Part shown: piece by piece, positions 33,976 through 42,243 of the stretch | Position numbering within the stretch: the first letter of the stretch is position 1 | How the letters are laid out: the number at the start of each line of letters is the position of its first letter | Source of the DNA: Streptomyces mangrovi | GTDB lineage: Bacteria; Actinomycetota; Actinomycetes; Streptomycetales; Streptomycetaceae | DNA length: 64,000 bases | Assembly: GCF_900114215.1 (NCBI RefSeq) | Contig: NZ_FOSG01000013.1 | Coordinates: 100,183-164,182 of the forward strand | Direction: 5' to 3' | Position numbers and translations under genes: made by a program | The notes under the pieces: generated by a model | Databases searched by the model: none | Told to the model about the DNA's origin: nothing | What the model saw: the letters and a program-made list of their open reading frames with translations, nothing else

Positions 33976-36762
33976 CACCACGCCGCGCACCACCTTCTCG
34001 GACGCCCTGCGGGCGTTGCGCGCCACCGTGCCGCCCTCGGGTGCCGCCGCGGCGATCTGGCCGAGTACGTCGACCAGTTGCTTGCACCAGCGCACGAAGT
34101 CGCCGGCGGGCATCTCGGCCTCCCGCAGCACCGAGTCCAGGCTGTCTCCCTCGGCCCAGCGGTAGGCGGCCCAGGCGAAGCCGAGGTCGGGCTCTCGCTG
34201 GCCCACGCCCTCGGACTGGTTGATCCGGTGCTCCTCCTCCAGGGCGTCCAGCCGGCCCCAGATGCGGACCATCTCGCCCAGCGCGTCCTTGGCCTTCCCC
34301 CCGGGCAGCACCGGCTGGAGGGCGTCGTCGGCCGAGCGCGCCTCGTACACCAGGGCCGAGGCGCAGGCGGCCAGTTCGGTCGGGGACAGGCCCTCCCAGA
34401 CGCCCTCGCGCAGGCACTCGCTCGCCAGCAGGTCCAGCTCTCCGTAGAGCCGGGCCAGCCGCCTGCCGTCCTCGGTCACCTCGTCGCCGCGCAGATAGCC
34501 CAGGTCGGACAGGAGCGCGTAGACGCGGTCGAAGGTGCGGGCGATGGTGTTGGTGCGGCCCTCGATGCGGCGCTCCAGCTGCCGGGTGTCGCGCTTGAGG
34601 CGGTGGTAGCGCTCGGCCCAGCGGGCGTGCGCCTCGCGCTCGTCGCAGCCGTGGCAGGGATGGGCGCGGAGGGCCTTGCGCAGCCGTGCGATCTCGGCGT
34701 CGTCGGCGGCCTCCGAGCGCTGCCTGCGGCGGGTGCGCCCCGGCTCGTGGTGGCCGGCCCTGGTGCGCAGCGCGGAGGCCAGGTCTCTGCGGGACTGCGG
34801 GCTGCGCGGGTTGAACGACTTGGGGATCCGCATCCGCTCCAGCGGCTCGACGGGCACGGGGAAGTCCATCGAGGCCAGCCGCTTGACCTGCCGGGCGGCG
34901 GTCAGCACCAGCGGGCGAGGACCGTCGTGGTGGTCCCAGCCGCGGTGGCCGTGGCTGCGCCCGGCCGGAACGCCCGGGTCCAGTACGAGCGCCAGGCCGG
35001 CGAACTTGCCGGTGGGCACGTGGATCACATCGCCCGGCCGCAGCTTCTCCAGCGAGTCGGCCGCCGCCGCGCGCCGCTGGAGGGTGCCCTGCCGGGCCAG
35101 TTCGGTCTCACGGTCCTTCAGCTCGCGCCGCAGCCGCGCGTACTCCTCGAAGTCCCCCAGGTGGCAGGTCATCGCCTCGCGGTAGCCCTCCAGGCCCTCC
35201 TCGTTGCGCTGCACCTTCCGGGAGATGCCGACGACCGCGCGGTCGGCCTGGAACTGCGCGAAGGAGGTCTCCAGCAGTTCGCGCGAGCGGTGCCGCCCGA
35301 ACTGCGAGACCAGGTTGACCGCCATGTTGTACGACGGGCGGAAGGAGGAGCGCAGCGGGTAGGTGCGGGTGCCGGCGAGCCCGGCCAGCGCGCCCGGGTC
35401 CATGCCGCGCTGCCACAGCACCACCGCGTGGCCCTCGATGTCGATGCCGCGCCGCCCGGCGCGTCCGGTGAGCTGGGTGTACTCGCCGGGGGTGATGTCG
35501 ACGTGCTGCTCGCCGTTCCACTTGACCAGCTTCTCCAGCACCACCGAACGGGCGGGCATGTTGATGCCCAGGGCGAGGGTCTCGGTGGCGAAGACGGCCT
35601 TGACCAGGCCGCGGACGAACAGCTCCTCCACGACCTCCTTGAAGGTCGGCAGCATGCCGGCGTGGTGCGCGGCGATGCCCCGCTCCAGGCCCTCCAGCCA
35701 CTCGAAGTAGCCCAGCACGTGCAGGTCCTCGTCGGGGATGGAGGCGGTGCGCTCCTCCACCAGCTCGCGCACCCGCGCCCGTTCCCCGGCGTCGTTCAGC
35801 CGCAGCCCGCCGTACAGGCACTGCTGTACGGCCGCCTCGCAGCCGGCGCGGCTGAAGATGAAGGTGATCGCCGGGAGCAGCCCCTGGGAGTCGAGCCGGT
35901 CGATCACCTCGGCGCGGCCGGGCGTCCAGATCCGGCTGCGCTGGCGCCGCTCGCGCTCCCGGTCGGCCTCGCGCACCGGTTTGCCCCGGCGCCTGTCGCG
36001 GGCGGAGGGCAGGCGGCTGTTCTCCAGCTGGGCCATGCGGAGCAGGTCCGGGTTGACCTCGCGGCGGCCGTTCTTCTCCTCGAACAGGTCGTACATCCGC
36101 CGCCCGGCCAGCACGTGCTGCCACAGCGGCACGGGCCGGTGCTCGGAGACGATCACCTCGGTGTCGCCGCGGACGGTGTCCAGCCAGTCGCCGAACTCCT
36201 CGGCGTTGGAGACGGTGGCCGACAGCGACACCAGCGTCACCGAGTCGGGGAGGTGGATGATGACCTCCTCCCAGACCGCGCCGCGGAACCGGTCGGAGAG
36301 GTAGTGCACCTCGTCCATCACCACGTAGCCCAGGCCCGCCAGCGCCTGCGAGCCCGCGTAGAGCATGTTCCGCAGGACCTCGGTGGTCATCACGATCACC
36401 GGCGCGCCGGAGTTGATGCTGTTGTCGCCCGTCAGCAGGCCGACGTTCCGCGCGCCGTGGCGTTTGACCAGGTCGTTGTACTTCTGGTTGGACAGCGCCT
36501 TGATGGGCGTGGTGTAGAAGCACTTGCGGCCCCGGGTGAGGGCCAGGTGGACGGCGAACTCGCCCACGATCGTCTTGCCGGATCCGGTGGGCGCGGCGAC
36601 CAGCACGCCCTTGCCGGCCTCCAGTGCCCTGCACGCCTCGATCTGGAACGGGTCCAGCTCGAAGTCGTACATCTCGCGGAAGGGAGCCAGAGCGGTGGCC
36701 TGCTCGGCGGCGCGGACCCGGGCGGCGGCGTAGCGCTCTGCTGGGGACATGTCCTCGGTCAT
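33955..36762 (-). CDS. helY: DEAD/DEAH-box RNA helicase HelY
   Basis: 935-residue superfamily 2 helicase of the HelY (Ski2/Mtr4-like) group. Motif I is APTGSGKT, motif II is DEVH in VMDEVHYLSDRFRG, motif III follows as SATV, and motif VI is TGRAGRRGIDIEGHAV. The C-terminal part holds the DSHCT/helical domain (QYNDL..., ending GGTVARNARRASEKVVRGVVAYTSVG). Start ATG at 36760-36762 with TAGGCT ten bases upstream (36773-36778), so the leader is a few bases or none. It is the last gene of the pafBC-tatAC group; its 3' end is a terminator hairpin. Confidence 0.93.
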   Translation of the reverse strand: MTEDMSPAERYAAARVRAAEQATALAPFREMYDFELDPFQIEACRALEAGKGVLVAAPTGSGKTIVGEFAVHLALTRGRKCFYTTPIKALSNQKYNDLVKRHGARNVGLLTGDNSINSGAPVIVMTTEVLRNMLYAGSQALAGLGYVVMDEVHYLSDRFRGAVWEEVIIHLPDSVTLVSLSATVSNAEEFGDWLDTVRGDTEVIVSEHRPVPLWQHVLAGRRMYDLFEEKNGRREVNPDLLRMAQLENSRLPSARDRRRGKPVREADRERERRQRSRIWTPGRAEVIDRLDSQGLLPAITFIFSRAGCEAAVQQCLYGGLRLNDAGERARVRELVEERTASIPDEDLHVLGYFEWLEGLERGIAAHHAGMLPTFKEVVEELFVRGLVKAVFATETLALGINMPARSVVLEKLVKWNGEQHVDITPGEYTQLTGRAGRRGIDIEGHAVVLWQRGMDPGALAGLAGTRTYPLRSSFRPSYNMAVNLVSQFGRHRSRELLETSFAQFQADRAVVGISRKVQRNEEGLEGYREAMTCHLGDFEEYARLRRELKDRETELARQGTLQRRAAAADSLEKLRPGDVIHVPTGKFAGLALVLDPGVPAGRSHGHRGWDHHDGPRPLVLTAARQVKRLASMDFPVPVEPLERMRIPKSFNPRSPQSRRDLASALRTRAGHHEPGRTRRRQRSEAADDAEIARLRKALRAHPCHGCDEREAHARWAERYHRLKRDTRQLERRIEGRTNTIARTFDRVYALLSDLGYLRGDEVTEDGRRLARLYGELDLLASECLREGVWEGLSPTELAACASALVYEARSADDALQPVLPGGKAKDALGEMVRIWGRLDALEEEHRINQSEGVGQREPDLGFAWAAYRWAEGDSLDSVLREAEMPAGDFVRWCKQLVDVLGQIAAAAPEGGTVARNARRASEKVVRGVVAYTSVG

Positions 36763-36807
36763 CGTACTTACGAGCCTACCGGCCGCCACCGACACGGCAC
36801 CCGGTCT

Positions 36808-37734
36808 TTACGGCCCGGCGGGCCCCGCGGGCTCCGGGACGAGTACCCGCACCGCCGCGGGGACCGCCTCGACCGTGAGGGGCAGAGGTCCCAGCGGCTC
36901 GCCGTCGGCGTAGCCGGTCACCGTCTCCCCGGGCGTGGCGGCCTCCAGGGTCACCTTCGCCGCCCGGTGCACGGTGACCGCGGGGTGGGCGAGGTGGGTG
37001 CCCCGGTAGACGCGCGGGAAGACCCTCAGCAGGGTGGCGCGGCCGCACTCCCCCACCACCGTGACGTCCAGCAGGCCGTCGTCGAGGCGGGCGTCCGCGC
37101 AGATCCGCATGCCTCCGCCGTAGGAGGGCCCGTTGCCGACCGCGACCAGTGTCGCGTCGGTCTCCAGCGGCGGGCCGTCGTCGAGTGCGATGCGGTACGG
37201 GACCGTCCGCAGCCCGGCCAGTTCGGCGAGTATCGCCGCGTCGTAGCGCAGGCGTCCGGCAGGCCACCGCATACGGTTGGCCCGGTCGTTGACGCGGGAG
37301 TCGAAGCCGGAGGCCAGCACGCTGCCGTACCAGCGTCCGCCGGCCCGGCCGAGGTCGATGCTCCGGCTCCGCCCCTCCTTGAGCGCCCGCGCGATCACCC
37401 GCCCCGCCCCGGCCGGGTCGCGCACGGGCAGGCCCAGGGCGCGGGCGATGTCGTTGCCGGTGCCGACCGCGACCACGCCCAGCGGGGTGTCGGTGCCGGC
37501 CACCGCCTGGAGGGCGAGGGAAGTCATCCCGTCCCCGCCGACGGCGATCAGCGCGCCGGTGCCGCCGCTCACGGCCCGGCGTGCCCGGGTGAGCGCGTCG
37601 TCGGCGTCCGTGCCGACGACCGTGCGCACCGAGAGGCCCGCCGCGCGCAGGGCGCGTGCGGCGGGCTGGGCGGCTCCCGCACCGCGGCCACCGCCCGCGG
37701 TGGGGTTGACGAACAGGGTGATCTCACCGGTCAC
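36808..37734 (-). CDS. diacylglycerol/lipid kinase family protein
   Basis: 308-residue lipid kinase of the DagK-type fold, phosphorylating a diacylglycerol or sphingoid-like lipid. NPTAGGGRG at the start, the active GGDG in VGGDGMTSLA, and the glycine-rich GTGNDIARALGLP are present. The usual Thr after GGDG is Met here (GGDGM), a conservative oddity in the nucleotide pocket. The GTG is six bases after TATGGT (minus 37741-37746), giving a leaderless promoter of its own inside the group. It lies 17 bases after tatC. Confidence 0.9.
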   Translation of the reverse strand: MTGEITLFVNPTAGGGRGAGAAQPAARALRAAGLSVRTVVGTDADDALTRARRAVSGGTGALIAVGGDGMTSLALQAVAGTDTPLGVVAVGTGNDIARALGLPVRDPAGAGRVIARALKEGRSRSIDLGRAGGRWYGSVLASGFDSRVNDRANRMRWPAGRLRYDAAILAELAGLRTVPYRIALDDGPPLETDATLVAVGNGPSYGGGMRICADARLDDGLLDVTVVGECGRATLLRVFPRVYRGTHLAHPAVTVHRAAKVTLEAATPGETVTGYADGEPLGPLPLTVEAVPAAVRVLVPEPAGPAGP

Positions 37735-37751
37735 GCGCGGACCATACCGGC

Positions 37752-38714
37752 TCAGGTGGCGTCGTCGTAACCGTTGCGCCTGGTCGGACCGTCTTCGGGC
37801 GAGCCCTCGGGCAGGGCGGAGGGGCCGTCGACGGACTCGATCGCACCGACCTTCTCCGGGGTGTGGTCGAGCGGGGACGCCTCGTCGTCGCTCAGTCCGG
37901 CGTAGGGGTCCTTGCGGCTGCGGCGGCGGTCGTTGAACAGGGAGATCCCGACGGCGATGAAGTACAGCAGCACGATCGGCGCCGCCAGGGCGCCCATGGT
38001 CAGCGGGTCGCCACTGGGGGTGGCGACGGCGGCGAAGAGGGTGATGGAGATGACCATGACCCGCCACCAGCCCAGCATCCTGCGGCCGGTGATGATGCCG
38101 CTGAGATTGAGCATCACCAGCACCAGCGGCAGCTCGAAGGCGAGGCCGAAGACGACCACCATCCGCGTGATGATGTCGAGGAGGTCGTCCAGGGGAACGA
38201 GGTTGCCGGTGCCGTCGGGGGTGAACTCGATCAAGGTGGCGGCCATCGCCGGCAGGACGATGTAGGCGAGGTAGGCGCCGCCGAGGAAGAGCGGCACACC
38301 GGCCGCGACGAAGGAGCGCGCGTACTTCTTCTCGTGACTGTGCAGACCGGGGGCGAGGAAGGCCCACAGCTGGTGGAGCCAGACCGGGCAGGCCAGCACG
38401 ATGCCGGTGGTGAGTCCCACCTTCAGCATGACGGTGAAGGGGGCGATCAGGCCGTTGAGGGTGATCTCGGCGCAGGCCTCGCCCTCGTCCGCGGCCCGGC
38501 CGAAGCCCTCGGTGCAGCCGACGGCGTCGCGGAGCGGCTCGGTGAGGAAGTCGGCGATCTGCTTGTAGTACACCAGCCCGACGACGGTGACGGCCAGGAT
38601 GGCCAGCACCGACTTCATCAGGCGGTTGCGCAGCTCCCGCAGGTGCTCCGCGAGCGGCATGCGCCCCTCGGGATCCCTCTGCGGCTTCCCCTGTCTGCGG
38701 GCGGACTTGAGCAA
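37752..38714 (-). CDS. tatC: Sec-independent translocase TatC
   Basis: 320-residue polytopic core receptor of the twin-arginine pathway. The conserved MPLAEHLRELRNRLMKSVLAILAV start, CPVWLHQLWAFLAPGL and FGLAFELPLVLVMLNL loops/helices are typical; six transmembrane segments fit. After residue 245 the tail is hydrophilic and acidic, as usual in Streptomyces. TTG start at 38712-38714 with GAGG seven bases upstream. Next to tatA; TatB is not in the window. The GHL10 protein at 11560 is a likely substrate. Confidence 0.96.
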   Translation of the reverse strand: MLKSARRQGKPQRDPEGRMPLAEHLRELRNRLMKSVLAILAVTVVGLVYYKQIADFLTEPLRDAVGCTEGFGRAADEGEACAEITLNGLIAPFTVMLKVGLTTGIVLACPVWLHQLWAFLAPGLHSHEKKYARSFVAAGVPLFLGGAYLAYIVLPAMAATLIEFTPDGTGNLVPLDDLLDIITRMVVVFGLAFELPLVLVMLNLSGIITGRRMLGWWRVMVISITLFAAVATPSGDPLTMGALAAPIVLLYFIAVGISLFNDRRRSRKDPYAGLSDDEASPLDHTPEKVGAIESVDGPSALPEGSPEDGPTRRNGYDDAT

Positions 38715-38796
38715 CCCACGTCCTCGGTGTCAGTGGCGGTGTGCCGGGTGTCTTGGCTCGGACGGCACCGGGCCCGTCACCGGGCCTGGGGCCGGG

Positions 38797-39090
38797 TCAG
38801 TTCTTGGTGGTCTGCTGGCCGGGCTCGTTCACCGGGCGGGAGCTGGTGACGTCGCCGGGCGCGGCCTGGATGGTCCTGGGCGCGGCCTGCTGGGCGGAGG
38901 CGTCCTGCTGGGCGGAGGTGTCCTGCTGGGCGGCCTCGTTCTCCTTCTTCATGGCCTTGGCCTCGCTCTTGAGGATGCGGGCCGACTTGCCGAGGGACCG
39001 GGCCATGTCGGGGAGCTTCTTGGCGCCGAACAGCAGCAGGACGACGAGGAGGATCAGTACGATCTCCATGGGCCTGAGGTTGCCGATCAT
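38797..39090 (-). CDS. tatA: Sec-independent translocase TatA
   Basis: 97-residue pore subunit: one transmembrane helix (residues about 8-22, MEIVLILLVVLLLFG), the FGAKKLPDMARSLGKSARI amphipathic helix and a hydrophilic tail. The tail contains the repeat (A)QQD(T/A)SAQQ, coded by an 18-bp tandem repeat (38887-38933). It lies 82 bases upstream of tatC, forming the tatAC pair. Confidence 0.95.
   Translation of the reverse strand: MIGNLRPMEIVLILLVVLLLFGAKKLPDMARSLGKSARILKSEAKAMKKENEAAQQDTSAQQDASAQQAAPRTIQAAPGDVTSSRPVNEPGQQTTKN
38887..38933 (-). repeat. 18-bp tandem repeat in tatA
   Basis: Two and a half copies of an 18-bp unit (plus strand CTGCTGGGCGGAGGCGTC with one C/T change) in frame. It codes the TatA tail QQDTSAQQDASAQQ and may vary in copy number. 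Confidence 0.8.
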
Positions 39091-39369
39091 GTGCCACTAC
39101 CTTCTCGCCGGGGCGGCGGTGTTTGTGCCTGCCCTACTGATTCGGACGGGCTTCCTCGTACTGGTGCGCTGGCAGCGATCGTAACCCCGGGGGGTGAACG
39201 CGGGGCAATGCCTCCGCGTCATCCCGGTGCCGGTCACGGACACCACGCCCACACCGTCTTGAAGGGTACCGCCCCGGCGTCCGGACATGGAGGGGGCGAC
39301 GCCCGGCGGTACCCCGGGGGCACACCGCCGGGCAGTCGGCATGCGGTCGGCACACCGCCGGCGCCCCGT

Positions 39370-39567
39370 TCAGCGTTCGATCCGCGCCCGTGCGGCCAGG
39401 GGGGTCGCGGCCCGCTCCAGGTCCTCGGCGGCCCGGGCGAGATGCTCGCAGCCGTCGCCGACCGCGCGGGCGAAGCGCCGTACCTCCAGCCCCACCCGGA
39501 CGGCGAGGACGCCGAGCACGGCGATTCCGCAGAAGGCGAGCGTGAGGAAGAACATGGGCCAGAGCAT
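39370..39567 (-). CDS. small single-pass membrane protein
   Basis: 65-residue protein with one hydrophobic helix (MLWPMFFLTLAFCGIAVLGVLAV) followed by a helical charged part (RRFARAVGDGCEHLARAAEDLERAA). Unrecognised, but the location between pafC and tatA and the reading frame's good codon use suggest a real gene. It could be a small accessory subunit of Tat or of an unrelated membrane complex. The 279 bases up to tatA show two GC-rich inverted repeats and no gene. Confidence 0.65.
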   Translation of the reverse strand: MLWPMFFLTLAFCGIAVLGVLAVRVGLEVRRFARAVGDGCEHLARAAEDLERAATPLAARARIER

Positions 39568-39640
39568 GGGGGGAGCGTAGTGGACGGCCCCGGCCGGAGC
39601 GGGAACGCCCCGTCCGGGACCCGCCGGGCCCGGCCGGCTC

Positions 39641-40603
39641 TCAGTCGCCGTACGCCGCCAGCGCGGCCCGCGCCGCCTCCCGGGCGCTGTCGGCCAGCTC
39701 GCTCGGGGAGACGATCCGGCCGTCGCGGCCCAGCCGCAGGGCCAGGCGGCGCAGGGAGGCCGGGTCGGGGGCGCGCAGGGTGATGCGCAGACCGCCCTCG
39801 GGCAGCTCCTCGGCGCTGTCGTGCGGGTAGTACTCGGCCACCCAGCGCCCGCCCGGCCCCACCTCGATCACCACCTGCGGGTCCTCGGCGGAGGGCTGGA
39901 CCAGCCCCTCGGACAGGTCGCGCAGCTCCACCGGCGGCGGGTCGGAGGGCTCGTCCAGCAGCCTGATCTCGGCCACCCGGTCCAGCCGGAAGGTGCGGTG
40001 CGCCTCGGACAGGCGGCACCAGGCCTCGACGTAGGTGTGGCCGACGGCGAACAGCCGGATCGGGTCGATCTCCCGCTCGGTCAGCGTGTCGCGTGTCGGC
40101 GAGTAGTAGCGGATCCACAGCCTGCGGCGCTCGGCGATGGCCCGGTCGACGTCCGCGAAGACCCCGCCCTCGGACTCGAAACTGACCGACAGCCGGGAAC
40201 TGGCCCCGGCGCTCTCGCCCGCCGCCGCCTCGATCTTGGCGGTGGCGCGCTGGAGGGCCTCGCGATCGCTCTCGCGCAGCCCCGGCAGGGTGGCGACGGC
40301 CCGCGCGGCCACCAGCAGCGCGGTGGCCTCGTCGGCGGCCAGCCGCAGCGGCTCACCGGTGCTGGAGCCCACCGCGTCGGCGTTGTGCCACCAGATGCGC
40401 TCGCCGTCGGTGTCGATGTCCAGCAGGTCCCCGCCCCGGAAACTGGTGCCGCACATCGGCAGGACGTGGAGGTCGGAGATCAGCTCGTCGGTGGTGATGC
40501 CGAAGGCGCGGGCGACGTCCTCGACGCGGGCGCCGGGCCGCTCGCGCAGATACGTCACCAGGGACAGCATCCGGCGGGTCTGGTCGATGGCGTTGGTGGC
40601 CAT
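39641..40603 (-). CDS. pafC: transcription factor subunit PafC
   Basis: 320-residue WYL-domain regulator. The N-terminal winged helix (DQTRRMLSLVTYLRERPGARVEDVARAFGIT) leads to a WYL ligand domain (SRTDLE-like LWIRYYSPTRDTLTEREIDPIRL) and a C-terminal extension (LRITLRAPDPASLRRLALRLG). With PafB it forms the activator of LexA/RecA-independent DNA-damage genes in mycobacteria, responding to single-stranded DNA. The ATG at 40603 is the family start; the extra 11 codons upstream (TTG) are unlikely. Gap of 91 bases to pafB. Confidence 0.93.
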   Translation of the reverse strand: MATNAIDQTRRMLSLVTYLRERPGARVEDVARAFGITTDELISDLHVLPMCGTSFRGGDLLDIDTDGERIWWHNADAVGSSTGEPLRLAADEATALLVAARAVATLPGLRESDREALQRATAKIEAAAGESAGASSRLSVSFESEGGVFADVDRAIAERRRLWIRYYSPTRDTLTEREIDPIRLFAVGHTYVEAWCRLSEAHRTFRLDRVAEIRLLDEPSDPPPVELRDLSEGLVQPSAEDPQVVIEVGPGGRWVAEYYPHDSAEELPEGGLRITLRAPDPASLRRLALRLGRDGRIVSPSELADSAREAARAALAAYGD

Positions 40604-40694
40604 GTCGGTGGTGCCTCTTCCCCTGAGTTCCCTCAAGCCCTTGACGGCCCCGTGCCGGGCCGGTCAATCCTGTGCGGCCCCCTACCGGGGCCGG

Positions 40695-41678
40695 TCATCC
40701 CTTGGCCACGGCGCGCAGCCGGTCCACCACGTCGGCCCGCAGATCGGCGGGCTCCAGCACGACCACGTCCGGTCCGAACTCCACCAGCCAGGCGTCCAGC
40801 CCGTGGCCGTAGGGGATCTCCAGCTCGTCCCAGCCGTCCCCGGCCTCGCGCGTCCGGAGGGCCCTGGCCCGCAGCGGATAGCCGGCGCCCTGCCGCAGCC
40901 GGATGCGGGCGGTGGCGGTGGCGATCTCCCCGGCCCACCGCTCGACGGTCTCGCGGACGGTGACGTGGTCGGGCACCTCGGCGGTGTAGGCCCCGGCACG
41001 GGAGCGGACCGGGCCGGTGATGCGGGAGAGCCGGAAGACCCGCTCGGCGCCCCGGTCGCGGTCGTGGCCGGCCAGGTACCAGTGGCCGCGCCAGCACTCC
41101 AGCGTCCACGGCTCCACGTGCCGGGTCCCGGGGCGGGCGGCGTTGGACTTGCGGTAGGCGAAGGTGACCGGGCGCCGGTCGCGGCAGGCGAGCATCAGCG
41201 GTTCGAAGGCGGCCTCGCGCACGGGGATGCGCGGCTCCAGGGCGCTGTGGCCGCCGTACGGGTCCTCCGCGCCGCTGTCGGCCAGCGGCATCCCGGCGGC
41301 GCGCAGCTTCTGCAGGGCGCCGCTGGCGGCCCCGGCCAGACGGGCCTGCTGCCAGACCTTGGCGGCCAGGGTGAGGGCGGCGGCCTCCTCGGCGTCCAGG
41401 GCGACGGGCGGGAGGCGGTTGCTGTCGCGGCGGGCCTGGTAGGCGATCTCGCCCTCCAGGTTCTCCACCGTCTCGATCACCAGGCCGAGCTCGCGCAGAT
41501 CGTCCTTGTCACGCTCGAACATCCGGTTGAAGGCGTCCTCGCCGCCCCTGCCCGAACCCCCGCCGACCTCCAGGTACGCCTCGATCGAGGCCCGCAGTTC
41601 GCGCTTGGTCAGCGGACGCCGTGTCCCCAGCAGGCACAGCGCCAGATTCATCAGCCGCTCGGCCTTGGCAATGGCCAT
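40695..41678 (-). CDS. pafB: transcription factor subunit PafB
   Basis: 327-residue partner of PafC with the same plan: winged helix (AIAKAERLMNLALCLLGTRRPLTKRELRASI), middle helical segment, WYL domain (RDRRPVTFAYRKSNAARPGTRHVEPWTLECWRGHWYL) and the C-terminal extension. A Gly/Ser loop (VGGGSGRGGED, residues 37-47) interrupts the HTH region between helices. In mycobacteria pafA, pafB and pafC are one operon; here two FKBP genes and a terminator (41743-41776) come between pafA and pafB, so PafBC must have a separate promoter. Confidence 0.93.
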   Translation of the reverse strand: MAIAKAERLMNLALCLLGTRRPLTKRELRASIEAYLEVGGGSGRGGEDAFNRMFERDKDDLRELGLVIETVENLEGEIAYQARRDSNRLPPVALDAEEAAALTLAAKVWQQARLAGAASGALQKLRAAGMPLADSGAEDPYGGHSALEPRIPVREAAFEPLMLACRDRRPVTFAYRKSNAARPGTRHVEPWTLECWRGHWYLAGHDRDRGAERVFRLSRITGPVRSRAGAYTAEVPDHVTVRETVERWAGEIATATARIRLRQGAGYPLRARALRTREAGDGWDELEIPYGHGLDAWLVEFGPDVVVLEPADLRADVVDRLRAVAKG

Positions 41679-41742
41679 CGACGCCCTCTCTCGTACTTGT
41701 CCCGATCGTCGACCGTACCGCTCCGGACGTGCCCGGTACAAA

Positions 41743-41776
41743 GCCCGGGCCCCCGCCGTACGGCGGGGGCCCGGGC
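41743..41776 (-). terminator. perfect palindromic terminator after FKBP gene
   Basis: A 34-base perfect inverted repeat with no spacer other than TA (16 bp each side), 16 bases after the FKBP stop; TTTGT follows on the minus strand. It separates the isomerase genes from pafBC. Confidence 0.85.
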
Positions 41777-41792
41777 GGGTGCTCCACCGGTC

Positions 41793-42164
41793 TCAGACGG
41801 AGACCAGGTCGCAGACGAAGACGAGCGTCTCGCCCGGCTTGATCCGGCCGCCGGCGCCGCGGTCGCCGTACGCCATGTGCGGCGGGATGACCAGCTGGCG
41901 GCGCCCGCCGACCTTCATGCCCTGTACGCCCTGGTCCCAGCCGGAGATGACCTGGCCGACACCGAGCTGGAAGCTCAGCGGGGTGCCGCGGTTCCAGCTG
42001 GCGTCGAACTCCTCGCCGGTGGAGAAGGCGACGCCCACGTAGTGCACGGAGACGGTGTCGCCGGCCTTGGCGACCGGTCCGTCGCCCTCCCAGATGTCCT
42101 TGATCTCCAGGTCGGCCGGGGGCTCGCCGCCCGGGAAGTCGATCTCGGGCTTGTCGATGCTCAC
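41793..42164 (-). CDS. FKBP-type peptidyl-prolyl isomerase
   Basis: 123-residue single FKBP12-like domain, cytosolic. All core residues are present: VSVHYVGVAFSTGEEFDASW, PLSFQLGVGQVISGWDQGVQGMKVGGRRQLVIPPHMAYG and TLVFVCDLV. Likely an active prolyl isomerase. The GTG 42162-42164 follows TAGGAG by nine bases; the longer reading with MTDGNVRRSNF has no site. Lies 79 bases after the lipoprotein FKBP gene, probably co-transcribed. Confidence 0.94.
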   Translation of the reverse strand: MSIDKPEIDFPGGEPPADLEIKDIWEGDGPVAKAGDTVSVHYVGVAFSTGEEFDASWNRGTPLSFQLGVGQVISGWDQGVQGMKVGGRRQLVIPPHMAYGDRGAGGRIKPGETLVFVCDLVSV

Positions 42165-42243
42165 GAAATTGCTCCTACGAACGTTTCCATCGGTCAACCG
42201 GAACAGTCTCGCAGACCCGGCGGGCCGCCGCCGAAGAAGATCG

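Noticed and set aside
33721..37770. 1349-codon open frame on the plus strand, antisense to helY and the lipid kinase
   Set aside because: High GC gives long open frames opposite real genes. The translated product is low in aromatic residues, has no domain and has no plausible start.
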